DNA of 64,000 nt from Sequoia sempervirens (Eukaryota > Streptophyta > Pinopsida > Cupressales > Cupressaceae). A program made the translations under genes and the position numbers. The notes beneath the pieces were generated by a model, which searched no databases, was not told the origin of the DNA, and saw only the letters and a program-made list of their open reading frames with translations. Location of the stretch: contig VDFB02047230.1 of NCBI GenBank assembly GCA_007258455.2, positions 154,801,797-154,865,796 on the forward strand, in the 5' to 3' direction. How positions within the stretch are numbered: position 1 is the first letter of the stretch; each line of letters opens with the position of its first letter. Positions 35,661-47,404 of the stretch are shown in pieces.

Positions 35661-38600
35661 TCTTCTTAAGAAGAATCATATCTCCATTTTATATTAATTT
35701 TATCACTAAAATATGCACCATTGTTGAATGTAGAGCTCACCTATATTCTAAAATATGGGAACTTTTCCAGGTTTGTGGGTCACCTATGGAAGAAAAGAAT
35801 CTCTAGAGAGGGTTGGTTCCCTTTGGTTTTATCACCTAAATCTAACTATATCTATGGCTGTTGCTTCAAGAAAAGAGTGGAGAATAATTTAAATGTGAAC
35901 TTGAAGTGATTTAGGAAGGTAATGCACCAAATTGAGATGAATTGCACTATTGTTTTGACACACAATATCTTAGTTATCCAACTAGTGTTTACACAAGTCA
36001 TATGTTTAACATGCTCATGCATAAGTATTTCATAAGATAGTTAAAATGTTTGGAACCTTTAAAATGAAAACTATGTATTTTTTCATTAATAAAGAGTTTG
36101 AACCTCAGTAATATAACCTAAATGACCTGCATGAGACATATACTTTATACCTGAAGGTGTTGGAATGAGACAACATATTGGATGATTTAAACATAAAACA
36201 TAGAAATATATACCAATAATTCATATAGCAAAAATAAGTCTGAAATCTATTTCCTTTGCTTGAAAATGTGTTACAAAATATGTTTTCTCATTGCTTTGAC
36301 TGAGAAAAATTGAATTACAATACTTTTTTTTTCTTGCAAAACTAAAAGGCAAGAAATAAATATCTTGAAGAAAGAAGCCTAAGGGTCCTATATCTCATCC
36401 CAAGAATAGGAGAGCATACAGGGACTAATTTTGGCTAAGTTACAAGGCTTAAAATAGGTTAAAATACTTTGCACTCCCAAGAATTTTTTTTTTTGACTTG
36501 GTCTCTTCAAGCTACTTGAATTGTGCTCTAGCTAGTGATGAGGCCCCTTGATCCTTGGAAGATTTTTGAATTTCTCCTAGATGCTCTCAAATTCCCCTTA
36601 GAAAGCTCAAACTACTCATTAATGCTTCAACTACCACTAAAATGCCATGACTACTCCATAATCCCATCTTAGATGCTTCATGATGTCCTTGATTGCTCAT
36701 AAAGACTATCAAATTGTCCAACCTCCCTCATTAATTCATAAACTTCCTATTTCCATGATGATGGAGCATGTGAGAAAGTTTTGAGATGGTCAAAACTCTT
36801 GGAAGGGTATAGGATTAGGTTCCTCTTTTAATGCATCTTCAAATTCCTTTGTGAGCTTTAAACAAAACAATACTCCTCATTATGACCTTTGACCTTGATA
36901 ATATTGAGAGTCCTTTTCTATGTCTCAAAACCATTCACTCACTATCACTTTGAAGATTCTTTCTACAAGTTCTTTATAGGTTTATAATTGGTCTTTCTTT
37001 GATAGTGTAAACCTGCAGATTCTTATCATGGCCTATATGATGTAAGTTAACAACCACCATGACCATATTTGTAGCTTGACATTTGACATTCATATCATCT
37101 CACATATTGGCATGATTAGGTTGAAAATAATATTGTTGAATACATATAAAAAAATTTCCTTCTCTATTTAGAAACCTCAATTGACATGATTACAATCATA
37201 AGCATGACTTCCCTTTATCTTTTGATTGTACATTGTTCTTATGGTCTATCATTTGATTATAATAGACCCGTCCCCTGATTGTGACTACCCTTTGTGTCTT
37301 AATATTTATGTGGCTACTATAATTTCATGACAATTGTATCTCATATTATTGTCATATTGTCTTTAGTGAATCTACATGGTCTTTTCCAAGATCTTGATCC
37401 ATTGAACAAAAAAATGTCAAGATGCATTGTTATCACTATTGTTGACTACCTAGAGATATATAGGCTTACAGTTATCTTTAGACATCACTATCATGAATAA
37501 GCTCATCTTTGAAACCTTCCATATATATTACATAGGTGACTATTCCTTTGTGGAGTTTAAGGTTCAAAATCCCTTCCACATACTTTCTTCCTCTATACTA
37601 CCCATGTCCATTGTCTCTTATTGTCTTCTCTTCTCTATGAATTTTCATTCCTATGACTTCTCTTCATTGGATTGTTGGATTGTCCTTTCCTTTTGACCTC
37701 TATTATACTAGGACAAATATCCTTTGTAGATTAATATTCATGGAAGTGGGCTCCATTTTGTCTCCATATAGCAACAAAGACTCTTTTGGGAGATGATTTT
37801 AAGCATCTCTTATGGTCCTTTGATCCAAATTTCTATTTGAATTGTGCTCTACTATCTTTGATCCTCTCATTCACAGGTTTTCCTCAAGACTGTCATTATA
37901 TTTGGAAATTCATAGGTCATGCAAAATATTTTATGAGAGATCATTCATCCCCATGATTATACTCTCCCATATACTTTGTCATGGAATGTATCCACCATGG
38001 AGCATTCACTGCTCTTTGAACACAATTATTAACTTTGCCCTTTACTAGTTGCCACTTTCTTCTCTCTGTCAAAACTCCTCTCTCACCATCCCTATTTTCA
38101 TTATCCTATTGTGTAATATGATGTTAATAGACATTGACTTGTTCAATTTCATCCATATTTTCTACTTGTTTTCTCTTGTGGTCTTTTATTTTAATGGCTA
38201 TGTGTTTGTGTCTTCTCATCACTATTACACTTCCTTGGTTTCAAATTATACATTTCCATGCTACATCCTTGCCTTGGAGGGTTGTGAAAATGCAAAAGTG
38301 GTGCCACATTGGTCATTTCCAAGAACAAATAATGTGTAATAGAAGATTTGTTGCTTTGCTCAAAAATCTATTATCAACTTCATAAATTTAGTATTGAGAA
38401 TCCAACTTCATTTTTTACTTTGTTTTCTTGGTACCTAACACTCAATTTTATGCCCTTCCTAAGGTTTTGATGATCTTTGAGATTTATTTGTTGGCTATCA
38501 GAGGACATTGATCCCTCTTCTCGAACTGTCATATTTCATGGAGATTATCCTCTTAAATATTTCTTGTGATTGTCATATCTTGACATGTAGATTGACACTT

Positions 38601-38819
38601 ACATAAGACTATCCCTTTTATAATAGTCATGGACTAAAATTTCCTTAGTGAAATAGAATTACCAGCTTAAGACTTGTACATAGTATTTAAATTTACAATC
38701 CTTCTACTGGAGATTTTCATGGAAGTTTTTTAAAGGAAACAGATGAATATCCTTCATTAACTACCCTTGCTTCTTGTCAAGATGACAAGTAAAATCTGAT
38801 TAAGAGGATGCTAAAGTAG
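35661..38819. other. Unclassified AT-rich DNA
   Basis: No recognised genes or element ends. Short plus-strand frames (37493-37696, 37842-38048, 38049-38385) are hydrophobic chance-like frames in T-rich DNA. Confidence 0.4.
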
Positions 38820-40655
38820 AGGAAGAAAGGCAGGAAAAGGCACATGGGAGGGGTTCCAAAACTTGAGTTTGATGTTTGCGAAGATGGAGAGGATGATGGT
38901 GAGGATGTTGATGTAGATGGGGGTGTTGATTCGGTTGTGCTCCCTGGGATGGTTTAGTTTCTTACTCTATGGGGTCTTGATTTTTCACTACTTGTGTTGG
39001 TGGTTTTGGCTCCCTCCTCGAAGTGTTGCTTCCCTCTGGGTCCTAGAGGAATGTGTTTCCTTGATGGGGCTTTTGTGCTAGTTTCTTCAGGATTTTTGGG
39101 AGCTCTTATCTTTTCCCAAACAAGCTTTGAGGCTATGGTGATGGGATTTTGGAGGAGAGATGTGAGGTTGGGCTTTGTTGTGAGATTTTTTTATCAAGTC
39201 TCTCCCTTCTATTTTCCCTTGTGCCTCTTGGACTATGTGTTTTTTTTTGGGTTTGGTGTAAACTACTTGCTTTCTTTGTTGTTTCTTTCTACTGGTTGCA
39301 CACCCGTGGAGTTTTTTCTTTATGATATCTCCTTTTTGGAGCTAGGGGGGTTCCCATGTGGGCTCTATTTGTTTTATTCCTTTAAAGTCTAGTTTGGAAT
39401 CTCTTTTCCTATGTTGTTCCCATTGTTGGGAATGGGATTGGTGGGCTTGAAGAGGGTGGATTTTTTATTTGCTGCTACAGATGTGGAAGGGAGCCTCTCT
39501 TTTGTAGCTTAGACCCCCTGGTTTGTGAAGTTATTTTTGCTGAAGGGGTTTGGTTATGCTTCATGGGCTCCTGGTTATGTTGTTATCTCAGATGTGAAGT
39601 TGGTTCTATTTAACCATTGGGTCGACACCCTCCCTAATATGGTGAAGAGTATTCTTACGAAGGGAGTTTATTATCTTTTGAAGATTGATTTGTTGTATTG
39701 GCTAAAGGTTCACCTTCGTTTCAGCTCTGTAGTGTTATGTTGCTACAAGACTATTGGTTCCTATTTATTTTTTAGTGATCAAGGGCCTTTCATTGGTTGA
39801 GTTGTTACAAATGTTGTTTCTAAAGGATCAGAAGTTATGGTATTTTATTTTGGTGGTTGAAGTACATTCTTCTTATTTCTTGTACTAGTATCTTGCTATG
39901 CCAAAGGTGGTTATGACAACCCTTCCTTTTTATTTTTTCTCTTTGGGTCTACAGGTGGTGTCTTCTATGGAGGTAGAGACTGCTCCCATTGATTTAGATC
40001 CCTCTTCTATTAAGGTGGAAGTGCTTGTTGTAGATTTGGTGGAAAGTTATTTTCTATTATGCTTGTTCCTATCAAGGTGGAGCATGTGTGGGAAGAATAG
40101 TGAAGGATTTGGAGGTTTGGTATCTCATATCTTCCTCTCCTTTAGAGGGGACCTCCCTCCTATTAAGGTGGAGTTGGAGTTGGTGATTCAAGTGCGGTAT
40201 TGTTGCAAGAAGGTTGATGTCCTTCAGTGTTCTATTGTGCTCTCTAGCTCCCCTATTAAGGTGGGGTTGTTGGATTTGTAGGTGTTTTGGTTTGAGGTTT
40301 TGATGGTGTTCTACACCATTAAGATGTTTGTCTCTCTTAGCTCAGTGTTGTCTTCCTTGAGTGGCTAGTTTGTTGATGTTTGGCTAATGCAGGAGGTGTT
40401 TTTGTTTACATAAGGGTTTCAGGTCCCATTCATAACCTAGTTATAAAGGGATCTCGGTCCCTTGTTTTCCTTTTTGATCTAGCTTGTGTAGTCATGTTAT
40501 TTTAGTTGTTACTATTGTTGGTTTGTTGTTGGTTTTCATTTTATCTTGTATGCATCATGTTTTGCTTTGACAAGGTTACAGGTCCCTTCAAAACCATTAT
40601 GTAATGAGTTTTGGGTCCCATAAAAACCTATTTTACCCCTAATCAAAAACTATCC
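38820..40655 (+). other. G/T-rich transposon-like segment, unclassified
   Basis: Base use differs sharply from its neighbours (G and T rich on the plus strand). A reading frame ends near 38957 with a basic stretch followed by an acidic tail (GEDDGEDVDVDGG). Frames 38994-39392, 39525-39800 and 39898-40281 follow. The end has repeated GGTCCC and AAAACC words and closes with CCTAATCAAAAA, which would suit a non-LTR element 3' end. No enzyme motif was found, so the assignment stays open. Confidence 0.35.
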
Positions 40656-41023
40656 TTGCTTCTTGTTTCTTATCATTGTCCACAAGACATTATCATCACT
40701 CTTGTCCTTTGAATTATATGATCACTATTTTCTTTGTGTTTCATAGTGAAAAATAATAAAATTTTGTATGAAATTGTCCTACCACTATCCTCCTACTTTG
40801 TGAGGTTTCTCTTTCTTGTACAAGCCTTTTACATTATATATTTTACATTGTTTCATACTTCTCCTTTTCTTCTTTATGTTCATCACCAAAATTTTAATTT
40901 TCCATCATCTTTGGGAACTCTGAGATGTGCTACTCTTATTAATCATAGTATTTTGGATACCTTTTATGTGATGAATATTCTCTTTAAGCCTCATAGTAAT
41001 TTACCACTATCACTTTGTTTATG

Positions 41024-41217
41024 ATTGTCCTTATTCATTCATAAACATTGTTCTGTCCTCTTGATTTTCTCACTCCTTACTGCCCTTTTGATTGTCATTA
41101 TTTTCTCATAAATATTGTCATGTTCTCTTGAGTTTCTCACTCCTCACTTCATTTTTGGTTGTCCTTATTCGTTCATAAACATTATTTTGTCCTCTTGAGT
41201 TGCTCACATTTCTACTC
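41024..41217. repeat. Three tandem copies of a 67-bp unit
   Basis: Copies start at 41024, 41091 and 41158; each begins TTGTC(C/A)TTATT and contains CTCTTGA(T/G)TT.CTCAC. The third is partial. Confidence 0.75.
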
Positions 41218-42500
41218 TTAAGCTCATTTACATAGCCTTCTCATAACCTTTCAAAACTCTAACTTTTCTTAATTGGATGCAGAAACCTCAACACTTCATA
41301 GGATCCATAAGCAAGATAAAATTGATAAGGATAGTATATATTGGGATTTACGTGGAAACATAACATATGAGTGCAACTTTGAAGGGCTTACAGATTATGA
41401 AGACTTACAGATTATGAAGACATGCTATAAAGGATAGATGTGTTGTAATAGGATTCATACACATGGATTCCAAGCGGGAAAAGGTAGGGACCACCATTCA
41501 AGTGCACTCACATGAGACTTAAAAGTAATTTTCAAAGGAACATGATTAATTAGCTTGATGGATCACTAGGATAAAGGGGTCAATACAACAAACAATTTCA
41601 TTGTCATGGGGACATAACTTAAAAGATAACAAGGGGCAAAAAAATTCATTATAAAATTAAAAGATGAAGTTATAGATCATTCACCAAGACTTAGGGTTTA
41701 TTTTGTTTTAGTTTAAATGAATTGGTCTTTAAGGCTATGCATTAAAGCCCTCATAAAATTTATAGTGTCAACAACTCCCTAAACCCTATCTCTGAATGCA
41801 TGTATACTAGGAACATCCTTTATTTTCTAGACTTGCTACATACATTGCTTCCAAATGAGATCAAGGCATAATGTATATGTAATTATATTTTATAATTTAG
41901 GTTTGATGTGAACTATCTATGTGGGTACACAACCTTTTCTAGGGACCTTTTCCCCCAGATAGTTCTTCTGCAACTATTACCCACAAGGGGAAGCATTTAA
42001 ATTAAAAATAATTAACCTCGAGCATCACTTATTTTCTATTTTTATATAAAATTATTAGTCCTATTTTAAAAATAAAAGCATCACCATTGAACCCATGTAG
42101 TGATATCCCTATCAAATTCATAATCCTTTTTTAGAAACTTCATGATGGTTTTTTAAGTTTATTCTAACGTATTTTGGTTCATTAGAATTTTGTTTTTTAG
42201 TTTGTGATCCTTTGGATTTTAAACAACATGGTGCCCCTTATTTCTCCCTGATGATTTATAGGGAGAATTCTATAGATGTTTCTCTTTTAGATACATTAGG
42301 CTATAAATGTAATAGCTTAAAGAATGATGACATTACTTGTAAACATGAGTCAGAAGCACTATTGATACCGAATGCTATGGATTTTTGTTTCATATCTTGT
42401 TTAAGATCTACTAATCTATGAAAAGAAAATTTGATACTAGGGCGGGTGCATGAAGTTGGGTAGCAATTCAGTGGCCACTTTCTAAAAAAGTTTGAAAATG
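41218..42500. other. Unclassified DNA
   Basis: Nothing recognised except a local 18-bp tandem duplication near 41391-41420 (CTTACAGATTATGAAGA). The plus frame 42212-42421 has no assigned family. Confidence 0.4.
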
Positions 42501-42539
42501 CTATAACATGAGCGCATTATAACATGCTCGCGTTATAGC
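42501..42539 (+). repeat. Left inverted motif
   Basis: CTATAACATGAGCGCATTAT followed by AACATGCTCGCGTTATAGC. Inverted counterpart at 52993-53031. CpG-containing in AT-rich surroundings. Confidence 0.7.
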
Positions 42540-44299
42540 ACATTAAAAGCAAAAAAAAAGTGATTTTCTTCATTTTTACTTGGATTGTTTTCTTCTTCTA
42601 CCCGTGCGGCCAAAACCTCCAACTTTCGCGCTCGCGTTCTAGGAGGAGGTATTCAGCATAAATCTTCAATAAGAGTTGCTATTTCCTTGCAAGGATGGCA
42701 CCACGATGACAAAGAGGTGGGAGAAGTATTGTTTGTTGCTTGTTTTGAATTTCTTAGTTTTAGGTTGATTTTGTTAGTTTTAGGTTATATTTGATATATA
42801 AATTTTTGAATTTGTAGGAGATCCAAATGAACCCGCAAACCCAAAAAATCCTCAAAAATAAGAGCAACCAAATCCTAAAGAACAAAATCCTAAACAAGCA
42901 AATCAACCTCAATAATAACCTCCTCTACCAATCCCTCAACACCCTGCTGGCACTCAACGAAATTTAATGAGTGGGATTGAGAGCAAAAGAAAACAAATTG
43001 AGGATTTTATTAGTAGGTTGAGTGATCCAAATGGTTCAACCACAAAAAGAATGACCCTCGCAAATTCATTGAAAGATATATTAAAAAATGTGGATTCAAT
43101 TAGCAAACAAATAACTGGATGGCAAGAAAGGAGGAAAGTGGCTAGGGCATATTATGTAGATAAACTATCATATAAATAAGTAAAGAATTTAAAAATTACA
43201 AAAGGTGATTTGTGTTCATTATTCACTGACCCACGCACAAATCAAAATCTTACCCTCAATGCGAAGAGGTTTCCTATTCATTGGTGTCACCATCAAGAGA
43301 TTAGGATCCATTTTTATAATAGGTGGTACATGGTCTTTGATGATCAACCGTGCAACAATTCTGAAGTCCCCCAGTATTTTCTTAGGAAACTATATAGTGA
43401 GTTCATATTGAGAAAAATCCTAAATTATTTTAATATGAGGGACTTCCAGGGGAGAGGTGGGGGGTCGACTCAGGATAGGCCCAGTGCACAGACCAATCCT
43501 ATATGGCAAGGGAGACAAGCTCTCACTAGGCCGCCTCATGAGCACGTTGTTATGCATGTCATCATGAAGGAGAGTGCCAACATAGAGACATTGTAGACAA
43601 TCAACACTTTGACCCAAAGTGTCATCCATCATACTAGCCCTATTCTACAATGCCATCCAAGGGACTCTTCAAGTTGTGGCCTTCGAACCCATGTGTGTCA
43701 ATCTTGCGGGGAGACTTGTTCATATGACCCCACCGAAACTCAGGAGGCTACTGTAGAGGATTTGTATGCAGCTACGAAGATGGAGAGGGTGGCTGACATT
43801 TTTTATGATGCGTATGGAATTGATACTCAAGTAAAAGTTAGCATGTTCATTGAATTTAATTTATTAAATTTTGATTTTGAAATGCAAGATTAACTAATTT
43901 AGTTTTATGATTTTAATAAAATTGCAGGGTCACAATATTGAGACTGGATACACCATCCCTCCACCTACTTATTTTTGCAATACACCTATCGGTGGGGTAT
44001 GTAACTAGTAAACAATTATAAATTTATTACATGTTAATAGCATTGTTTTACGAATGCTATTTTAATATGTGATTTTGGATGTTGAACAGGGTAATATTGG
44101 AGGTTTCAAGGGAACACCTCTGGGCAATGCCAGTGGATTTACTCAAACCTACATGGAGGTAATATAATAAAGTGTTTAACTAATGAATTGTACTTAATAG
44201 ATTTGTGTCATTTATACTCATATCATTGGTTACATTGTATTGCACATCATTCAAACTCAAAGCATTACTTCACATTCCATAACTAATAACTAGATGTTG

Positions 44300-44640
44300 A
44301 TAGATGACAAAATTTCAACTACAATATAGTTGTTTAGAAATTCAACATAAGTAGTGATGCAATTTCTTCACATGGAGGCATGTGCTTGCAAAGGTACACC
44401 TGCACGACAAAATATGGATGCTTGGAAAAAATCTATGAAACCATAATAGTAAGCAATAACATAGACAAGGCAGTTAGTAGTTTCAAAAAATGCCTCGAAG
44501 AAATGCGGTCTCATGACACAATGGATTTCCATTCCATCACCATGAGACCACATTTCTTTGAGGCATTTCTTCAAAATGCTCACCACCTTTTCTATGATAC
44601 CACATTTTTCATACATGTGCACCAAAGCATTTTATCAAAC
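44300..44640 (-). pseudogene. PPR gene fragment
   Basis: The minus strand reads MVHMYEKCGIIEKVVSI and, one base shifted, FEEMPQRNVVSW, the plant PLS-type PPR repeat pattern (L-x-x-M-Y-x-K-C-G then M-P-x-R-N-x-V-S-W). It is one arm of fold-back 1. It encodes no complete repeat array and is broken by a frameshift. Confidence 0.6.
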
Positions 44641-44812
44641 TACTCATGCTTCCTTGTTGTTATGGCTAAAAGCCTAGGTGCTTTCCAAAAAACTATGGAT
44701 GCTTGGAAAATATCTATCAAACCATAATAGTAAGCAATAATACCATAGAGAAGGTAATGAATTTTTTGAAAAAATTCCTGAAATAAATGTGTTCTTATGG
44801 TGATGAAATTCC
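44414..44812. repeat. Direct duplication in intron 3
   Basis: ATGGATGCTTGGAAAA...CCATAATAGTAAGCAATAA occurs at 44414-44530 and again at 44695-44812, each copy leading into the left arm of a fold-back. The pair implies that a whole inverted repeat was tandemly duplicated (about 281-bp period). Confidence 0.75.
44460..44599. ncRNA. PPR-derived fold-back 1
   Basis: The left arm 44460-44527 and right arm 44530-44599 are reverse complements with roughly 80 percent pairing by eye and almost no loop, for example AAATGCCTCGAAGAAATGCG against CATTTCTTTGAGGCATTTCT. The sequence derives from a pentatricopeptide repeat: one strand reads a helix followed by M-P-x-R-N-x-V-S-W. A transcript would form a stem of about 68 bp. 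It lies in intron 3 of the unrecognised gene. Expression is unknown. Calling it an RNA gene is inference; a silent inverted duplication is the alternative. Confidence 0.4.
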
Positions 44813-44908
44813 ATGACATGCATTTGTTTTTAATGGCATTCCATCACCACGAGACCCAATTTCTTTTGAGGCATTTTTTCAAAGAGTTCAAGTTGCCTTC
44901 TCTATTCC
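44742..44908. ncRNA. PPR-derived fold-back 2
   Basis: Arms 44742-44812 and 44836-44908 pair at about 75 percent with a loop of about 23 nt. It is the diverged tandem duplicate of fold-back 1, with the same PPR segment. Preservation of pairing in a diverged copy is what would be expected of a hairpin RNA, but divergence could also be neutral. Confidence 0.38.
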
Positions 44909-45689
44909 ACCACAATTATCGTACATGTCTACGAAAGCATTTAATCAAACAATTCAGTAGCTTGCTGCTATGGTTAAAATCCTAAAAGCACATCCTTTCG
45001 AACAAGATATGGATAGGGAAAATAGTAAGCATGATAATCAGAAATATATAGTTTAATAAGTACTCAAAATTTTGTTCATAAGATCTCATACACTATAAGT
45101 CATGATGTGGATCACCATTGTAACTTTTTTGTGATTAAATAATTTGTTGTTTTATTTTTAGATGTTGGTTGTGGAGACACCTCCAAATGTTACGAGGGCA
45201 ATGGATATTGGTGTTTCATCCACTATACAATCCTCGATGAATTTGATAGGGGAGGTATGAGGAAAATTACTAAATTTCAATTTACATTTGTTGTTATAGA
45301 TGTTAGTTTGATTGAAAAATCAAACCAAATTATTGATTCATAATCTAATTTCTATTTGGATGGTTTATATAGGGCTTGAGCACACCTCAGCATCGACATG
45401 TGAATATTTCCCTCGTGGAGAGTGATCATGAGCTGGCCATGAGTGATTTTTTTAAATATATCATTTTCTATAATGTAATTTCTATATATTAATGTCTTTA
45501 CTTCTTATTGTAACAGTTAAAACTTCACCAAGAACTTAACCCTAGTAGGAGCAGCAAGAGCACTCCTTGAATGTAGCAGAAATGAGTGACAAACCTATTG
45601 CCATCTGATTGACTAGCAAAGGGCAAGAGTTTATTTCAAGAGCCTGGAGAACAATGACTTTTGATTCCAGAGCCCTTTGTTGTATGCCT

Positions 45690-46145
45690 ACATTGCATTT
45701 TTTACATATTTTGTATTGGATATATTTGGCATTGTATGCCTATATGGCATTCTTGTAAGCCTATATGGCTATTTTGTCCCTATATTTTATACTTATATCG
45801 ACATATATTGATGTATGCGTACATGGCTATTTGGTTAATACAAATCTTTTTTATCGATGGTGTCCATATTTGCATGTTATAAATTCATGGTTCAATAGAT
45901 ATGAGTTACGTGCATTCAAGTGTATACTTTACAATGTACGTATATTCTTTGTGCCTTATGTGTGTTCCAATGTATACTTTGTGACTTACGCGTTTTCATG
46001 CGTATACCTTATATTCGTGCATATACTTTGTATTAAGTTGTGTATACTATGTATTCATGTGTATACTTCAAGGCATATGTGTTTGGGACTACTTGTGCTT
46101 CCCTTATTCACATGTACATGCTTGACTTATTCACGTGTATACTTA
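45690..46145. repeat. Degenerate array of GTGTATACTT motifs
   Basis: Words such as TTCAAGTGTATACTTTACAA, CCAATGTATACTTTGTGACT, TTCATGCGTATACC and TTCATGTGTATACTTCAA recur at 22-30 bp after a stretch of GCCTATATGGC words. It lies just 3' of the unrecognised gene. Confidence 0.5.
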
Positions 46146-47400
46146 TTAATTGGTTAGCCATAGCATTGATCATTGTTGTCCTTCATGGTTTGTCTTGAAT
46201 AAATTAATTGATTGATGGTAAACAACATTATCTAAAAGTAAAAAACATGTTTTCAGTTGGTATTCTATGAAATGATTGATAAAAAGATTCCAATATATTT
46301 AATCCTTTGATTGGAACAGGTCAATTAAGCAAAGGATACATAAGACTTTTCCTTTTAGATTAGCAATTCGTGGAAGTTTCAAAAAGTATCCTTGATATTA
46401 CAAAAAGATATGTGTTTATACACTTCAATTGTGCACTCACCCTTTGGTTCTTTGAAAGAAAAATCTGCCTATGCCATTGCTACACTGCACAGGTAAACCA
46501 GATTTTTTATCGTGGAGCTATATTAAGCTACAACTCTCAAGACCAATGTAACAATGATACAAAATAATGTTTGAGACTGTAAGAAAACATCAAAATGGCT
46601 AGTGCATGTACTAAACAAATTCTTAAGATTTATGAAGAATGCTAATAACTCTACTCAGTTGGCTTCTTTTTAAAAATCATACAAATTGAACCCTAGCATC
46701 AACAAACTTTGTATATCAAGCTACCACAATTCAAGTCTCAATGATGAATATTTATCATGCATGTTTTAAATGACATTCAAGTTTATGGTGGTTTTGTGGT
46801 TTATATGATGTTGTGTGATATTCTAGTCCTAATGCATGCTTGTAGGTTGCATATATATATATTTCTTTTACACGATTTTTGTACCAACGAACCCAAAACA
46901 AACTGAACCCCCCTCCAAAAAAATTTGGCCTAACCGGCGAACCAAACACCCTAACCCAAACCTAAAAACCTGTTCCAACACTCTTCATTCTACCTACACA
47001 AACTTAATTGACCACCAAATTATGCTGCCTCTTGACTTTACCCACTTTTACTCCCTCAAACATCTCTTTTTCATTTAAAACCCCTATTTTTCCAACTACG
47101 GCATCATGACATAACATAATTTTGACCTCCCCTATCTTTGCAGACCTTTTGAACACATCAAACTCCACAACCTCACCCTATTTCCAACCTATTCTAACTT
47201 ATTTTCAAGCAATTTCTTCTTTTCACCTCTTCTAGCCTTGCTTTTAAGGGGCCTCAATTCTAAATTTTCAACAAGGGAAACATTAGTAATCTCTTCCAAT
47301 GCCTTTACCAATGCTATTTTCTTATTCCTACCCCTTATCCTACTTACATTAGACCCATATCACTAAGACACAACATGAATAATAGGTGGAATGGCCTATT
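46146..47400. other. Unclassified DNA inside the bounded segment
   Basis: No gene recognised. Short frames 46370-46567 and 46836-47078 have no motif. Short (AT)n at 46847-46860. Confidence 0.4.
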
Positions 47401-47404
47401 TCAA

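Larger units (their letters stand above)
42818..45570 (+). pseudogene. Unrecognised multi-exon gene with phase-0 introns
   Basis: Six coding blocks join in one frame: 42818-43830, 43928-43996, 44090-44158, 45162-45254, 45373-45474 and 45517-45570, ending TGA. Every intron starts GT and ends AG, and all five splice between codons. Blocks 2 and 3 are each exactly 69 bp. A further 5' exon may end at 42716 (GAG/GT), with its acceptor at 42817. The product has a Pro/Gln/Asn-rich start, a basic helical-looking part (QIEDFISRLSDPNG near 42997), a His/Cys/aromatic patch (RFPIHWCHHQEIRIHFY near 43270), a possible metal site (CQSCGETC near 43700), and short Pro/Gly/Thr-rich exons. In-frame stops at 43177 and 43594 and three in the Gln-rich start fit CAA/CAG to TAA/TAG decay. 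I know no family. A transposon-encoded accessory protein or captured host gene are both possible. Confidence 0.5.

Noticed and set aside
46925..46975. Telomere-like CCCTAA words
   Set aside because: Only one or two degenerate units in C/A-rich sequence; no array.
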